Origin: Terrabacter sp. Root181
GTDB lineage: Bacteria > Actinomycetota > Actinomycetes > Actinomycetales > Dermatophilaceae
Reading direction: 5' to 3'
Assembly: GCF_001428505.1 (NCBI RefSeq)
Contig: NZ_LMHU01000001.1
Coordinates: 1,257,813-1,321,812, forward strand
Length of the DNA stretch: 64,000 nucleotides
Part shown: positions 61,619 to 64,000 of the stretch, piece after piece
Numbering within the stretch: the first letter of the stretch is position 1
Layout: every line of letters begins with the position of its first letter
Notes under the pieces: generated by a model
The model's input: the letters and a program-made list of their open reading frames with translations, nothing else
Databases searched by the model: none
What the model was told of the DNA's origin: nothing
Made by a program: the position numbers and the translations under genes

Positions 61619-62863
61619 TCAGGCGGACTGCTCGCGCGGGTCCGCGTCGGCGCCGCGAACTGGGTCGTCGCTCCCGACGGAGCCCTGGCTGCCACGTCCG
61701 ACGGTCCGTCCGAGGAACGCCTCGTCCCGGGCCGTGCGCCCGAGGTCGTCGGTCAGCTCGGCCGCGCTGAGCGAGCGCGGGGCCACCTCGAGCGGCTCGA
61801 GCGTGGGCGGCGCCTCGGTGGTCAGGTGCAGCTCGTGCATCCGTCGGGCCGTGACGAGGACTCGGGACTCGAGGGTGCCGACGAACTTGTTGTACTGCTC
61901 GACGGAGCGCGACAGGGACTGGCCCATGGTGGTCACGTGCCCGCCGAGGGTCGCGAGTCGCGCGTAGAGGTCCTGCCCGATGACGAGCAGCTCGCGGGCG
62001 TTCTGCTCGAGGGCGTCCTGCTGCCAGATGGCCCCGATGGTGCGCAGCACGGCGAACAGCGTGCCGGGGGAGGCGAGCACGACCTTGCGTGACAGGGCGT
62101 GCTCGTAGAGCCCGGGGTCGTCGGAGAGCGCGGTCGCGAGGATCGCCTCGCCGGGGACGAAGCAGATGACGACCTCGGGGGAGCGCGTGAAGGCCGTCCA
62201 GTACGCCTTGGCGGCCAGGCCCTCGACGTGGCGACGGAGCGAGGTCGCGTGGGCGGCCAGCAGCTCAGCGCGCTCGACCTCGGACACCGTGTCGCCGTGC
62301 GCCTGGAGGAAGTGGGCCATCGGCGCCTTCGAGTCGACGACGACGTGGCGCGCGCCGGGGAGGTTGATGACCGCGTCGGGACGCACCGTCGCGCCGTGGC
62401 GGCTGACGCGCGTCACCTGCTCGTCGAAGTCGCAGCGGGCAATGAGGCCCGCGAGCTCGAGCACGCGCCGCAGCTGCACCTCGCCCCAGGCGCCGCGGAC
62501 CGTGGAGGCGTTGAGGGCACTCGCGAGGGTCGCCGTCTCGGAGCGGAGCGACTCGGTGGAGCGGCTCACCTCGGTCAGGCGCTCACCGAGCTGGCCGAAC
62601 TGGAGCGACCGGTCGCGCTCGAGCGCCCCGACCTGTCGCTCGACCCGGCCGATCGTGTCGCGCAGCGGGGCGAGCAGGGTGGCCGTCGTGTCGTCGAGGT
62701 CGCGCGCGGCCTCGAGGTCCGAGACCCGCTCGCGGAGCACGTCGCGCTCGGCCTCGGCGCCGGCCGACCGTGCGAGGAGGGCGGAGCGGGCTGAGAGCCA
62801 GGCGAGCAGCCCGCCGACGAGTGCCCCGATGACGAGCCCGACGAGCAGAGCGGTGAGGTCCAT
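61619..62863 (-). CDS. rmuC: RmuC-family DNA recombination protein
   Basis: The product is 414 aa. N-terminal membrane helix (about 4-22, LTALLVGLVIGALVGGLLA), a long coiled coil (45-120), then the nuclease-like RmuC domain: STVRGAWGEVQLRRVLELAGL, VINLPGARHVVVDSKAP and FVPGEAILATAL. RmuC limits inversion recombination at short repeats in E. coli. The ATG at 62863 has GACGGT six bases upstream; an upstream in-frame extension is not conserved. Confidence 0.9.
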   Translation of the reverse strand: MDLTALLVGLVIGALVGGLLAWLSARSALLARSAGAEAERDVLRERVSDLEAARDLDDTTATLLAPLRDTIGRVERQVGALERDRSLQFGQLGERLTEVSRSTESLRSETATLASALNASTVRGAWGEVQLRRVLELAGLIARCDFDEQVTRVSRHGATVRPDAVINLPGARHVVVDSKAPMAHFLQAHGDTVSEVERAELLAAHATSLRRHVEGLAAKAYWTAFTRSPEVVICFVPGEAILATALSDDPGLYEHALSRKVVLASPGTLFAVLRTIGAIWQQDALEQNARELLVIGQDLYARLATLGGHVTTMGQSLSRSVEQYNKFVGTLESRVLVTARRMHELHLTTEAPPTLEPLEVAPRSLSAAELTDDLGRTARDEAFLGRTVGRGSQGSVGSDDPVRGADADPREQSA

Positions 62864-63006
62864 GCCAGCACCGTCCCAGATGCCGCCGACACCGTGGGGA
62901 CGCCACACCCGACCCGACGGCACGCGCCACCCGACCCGTGGGACGTGGCGGACGGCATACGCCCCGGGGTGGGCGGCGCGTCCGGGAGGTCTGTTACACC
63001 TAGTCC

Positions 63007-63855
63007 GTGAGCGAGTACGACGACGCGACCCGGCTCGAGACCGGCCAGGACCCCAGCCAGCGGCACGGCACCTTCCACGAGGAGTGGATGATCGGCAACG
63101 CCGTCAACGGCGGGCTCGTCATGACGACGGCGTTGCGCGCCCTCGGCGAGCACCTCGCCGCCGACCCGACCGAGACGACCGAGCACGTCGACCCCGTCGT
63201 GCTGTCGGCCTACTTCATGACCGCCTCGCAGCCGGGGCCGTTCACCGTGACGACCGAGGTGATGCGCTGCGGCCGCAAGCTCTCCACCGGGCAGATGACG
63301 ATCCACCAGACCGACGACGACGGCCGGCCGGTCGAGCGGATGCGGGCCATCGGCTCGTTCGGCAACCTCACCGACCTCGACGTCCAGCGCCAGGCCAGCC
63401 CGCCCGACATGCCCCCACCCGAGCAGTGCGTCTCGGCGGAGCAGGCACCGCCCGACTTCCTCGCGAACGCCAAGTTCCTCGAGCGCCTCGACCTGCGCCT
63501 CGACCCGAGCACCGCCGGGTGGGCGCTCGGCAAGCCCTCGATGCGTGGCGTCATGCGCGGCTGGCTGCGGCTGCGTGACGGGCGCGACCCCGACACGACC
63601 ATGCTCATGATGGCGCTCGACGCGCTCCCGCCTGTCGCCTTCGACCTCGGGCTCTTCGGCTGGACGCCCACGCTCGAGTTCACCGGCCACGTGCGCCGCC
63701 GGCCCGAGCCGGGCTGGCTGCAGGTCACGCTCGGCAGCGACACCCTCGGCGGCGGGATGATGGAGGAGGACGCCATGATCTGGGACTCCGCCGGCAACCT
63801 CGTGGCCCAGTCGCGCCAGCTCTGTGGCGTCCGGCTGCCCAGGGCGGGCGCATGA
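63007..63855 (+). CDS. thioesterase-family protein (double hotdog)
   Basis: The product is 282 aa. The pattern is that of TesB-like acyl-CoA thioesterases: GNAVNGGLVMTTALRAL, PVVLSAYFMTASQPGPF, and a second half with PTLEFTGHVRRRPEPGWLQV and GGGMMEEDAMIWDSAGNLVAQSRQ segments. The substrate is unknown. The GTG lies six bases after TACACC. The stop overlaps the next ATG (ATGA). Confidence 0.85.
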   Translation: MSEYDDATRLETGQDPSQRHGTFHEEWMIGNAVNGGLVMTTALRALGEHLAADPTETTEHVDPVVLSAYFMTASQPGPFTVTTEVMRCGRKLSTGQMTIHQTDDDGRPVERMRAIGSFGNLTDLDVQRQASPPDMPPPEQCVSAEQAPPDFLANAKFLERLDLRLDPSTAGWALGKPSMRGVMRGWLRLRDGRDPDTTMLMMALDALPPVAFDLGLFGWTPTLEFTGHVRRRPEPGWLQVTLGSDTLGGGMMEEDAMIWDSAGNLVAQSRQLCGVRLPRAGA

Positions 63856-64000
63856 GCGTCGAGCTCGTCTACGAGACGCACTCGATCACCGAGGACAACG
63901 AGGCCGGCATCGCGACAGGCTGGCTCCCCGGTCGGCTGTCGGAGGAGGGCTGTCGCCTCGCCACCGAGCTCGGTGAGCGCCGCCCCGCCAGCGGCTTCGC
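63852..64000 (+). CDS. histidine phosphatase-family protein, N-terminal part
   Basis: Only about 49 residues lie in the window. MSVELVYETHSITEDNEAG then ATGWLPGRLSEEGCRLA resembles the phosphoglycerate-mutase-like family. The canonical RHG triplet is THS here, keeping the catalytic His but not the Arg; I recall similar variants in actinobacteria. The gene is coupled to the thioesterase gene by an ATGA overlap. The rest is outside the window. Confidence 0.65.
   Translation, partial: MSVELVYETHSITEDNEAGIATGWLPGRLSEEGCRLATELGERRPASGF

Overview
The window is a 64 kb stretch of a very GC-rich (roughly 70 percent by eye) actinobacterial chromosome. The evidence is the WhiB protein, a four-Cys (type Z) S14, an S4 without zinc cysteines, ribosomal protein L17 with an actinobacterial-style C-terminal module, the glpX-DUF4245 pair, short TAnnnT -10 boxes a few bases before start codons, and frequent GTG/TTG starts. 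My best guess is Micrococcales, near Intrasporangiaceae; this is inference from gene content, not a computed placement. Layout: (1) 1-8,948 holds the end of the S10 operon and the spc operon (rpsC end, rplP-rpmC-rpsQ, rplN to rplO, secY-adk-map). (2) 8,949-13,694 is an insertion of five non-ribosomal genes between map and infA: a serine hydrolase, a DHA2 efflux pump, a HIT-like protein, a small membrane protein and a DUF1801 protein. (3) 13,763-19,663 is the alpha operon and its tail (infA-rpmJ-rpsM-rpsK-rpsD-rpoA-rplQ), a strong terminator, a secreted AMIN-like protein on the other strand, and truA. (4) 19,726-35,094 separates truA from rplM, which I recall as often close together in actinobacteria. 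It carries two lipoproteins, an ABC-F ATPase, a nitronate monooxygenase-like protein, a YbaK-like deacylase, a divergent whiB / CarH-like B12 photoreceptor-regulator pair with an unusual shared promoter, a 1,923-residue secreted amylase-pullulanase fusion, an aldo/keto reductase, and an ArsR-type regulator/MFS operon. (5) 35,195-42,611 has rplM-rpsI, a secreted protein with an HEYAE motif, glmM, an M3 metallopeptidase and an LtrA-family membrane protein. (6) 42,612-45,815 is a compositionally different island (48-58 percent GC in lines I counted). It contains an unrecognised two-gene membrane cassette and a beta-carbonic anhydrase. (7) 45,830-64,000 has class I fumarase, a sugar ABC importer without its own ATPase, two paralogous solute-binding/VWA membrane proteins, a PfkB kinase with glpX, DUF4245, xseAB, a phosphotransferase with ispH, rmuC, a thioesterase and the start of a histidine phosphatase. 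How the parts relate: the first third is translation and secretion machinery. The amylase-pullulanase and the sugar importer fit an alpha-glucan-using lifestyle but carry different candidate operators. The CarH-like regulator sits on tandem 11-bp repeats that cover overlapping divergent -35 boxes, suggesting light- or B12-dependent control of itself and whiB. A 9-mer, CGTATGCCG, recurs about tenfold more than composition predicts, outside the ribosomal block and the island, and inside genes it forces codons that are otherwise rare here.
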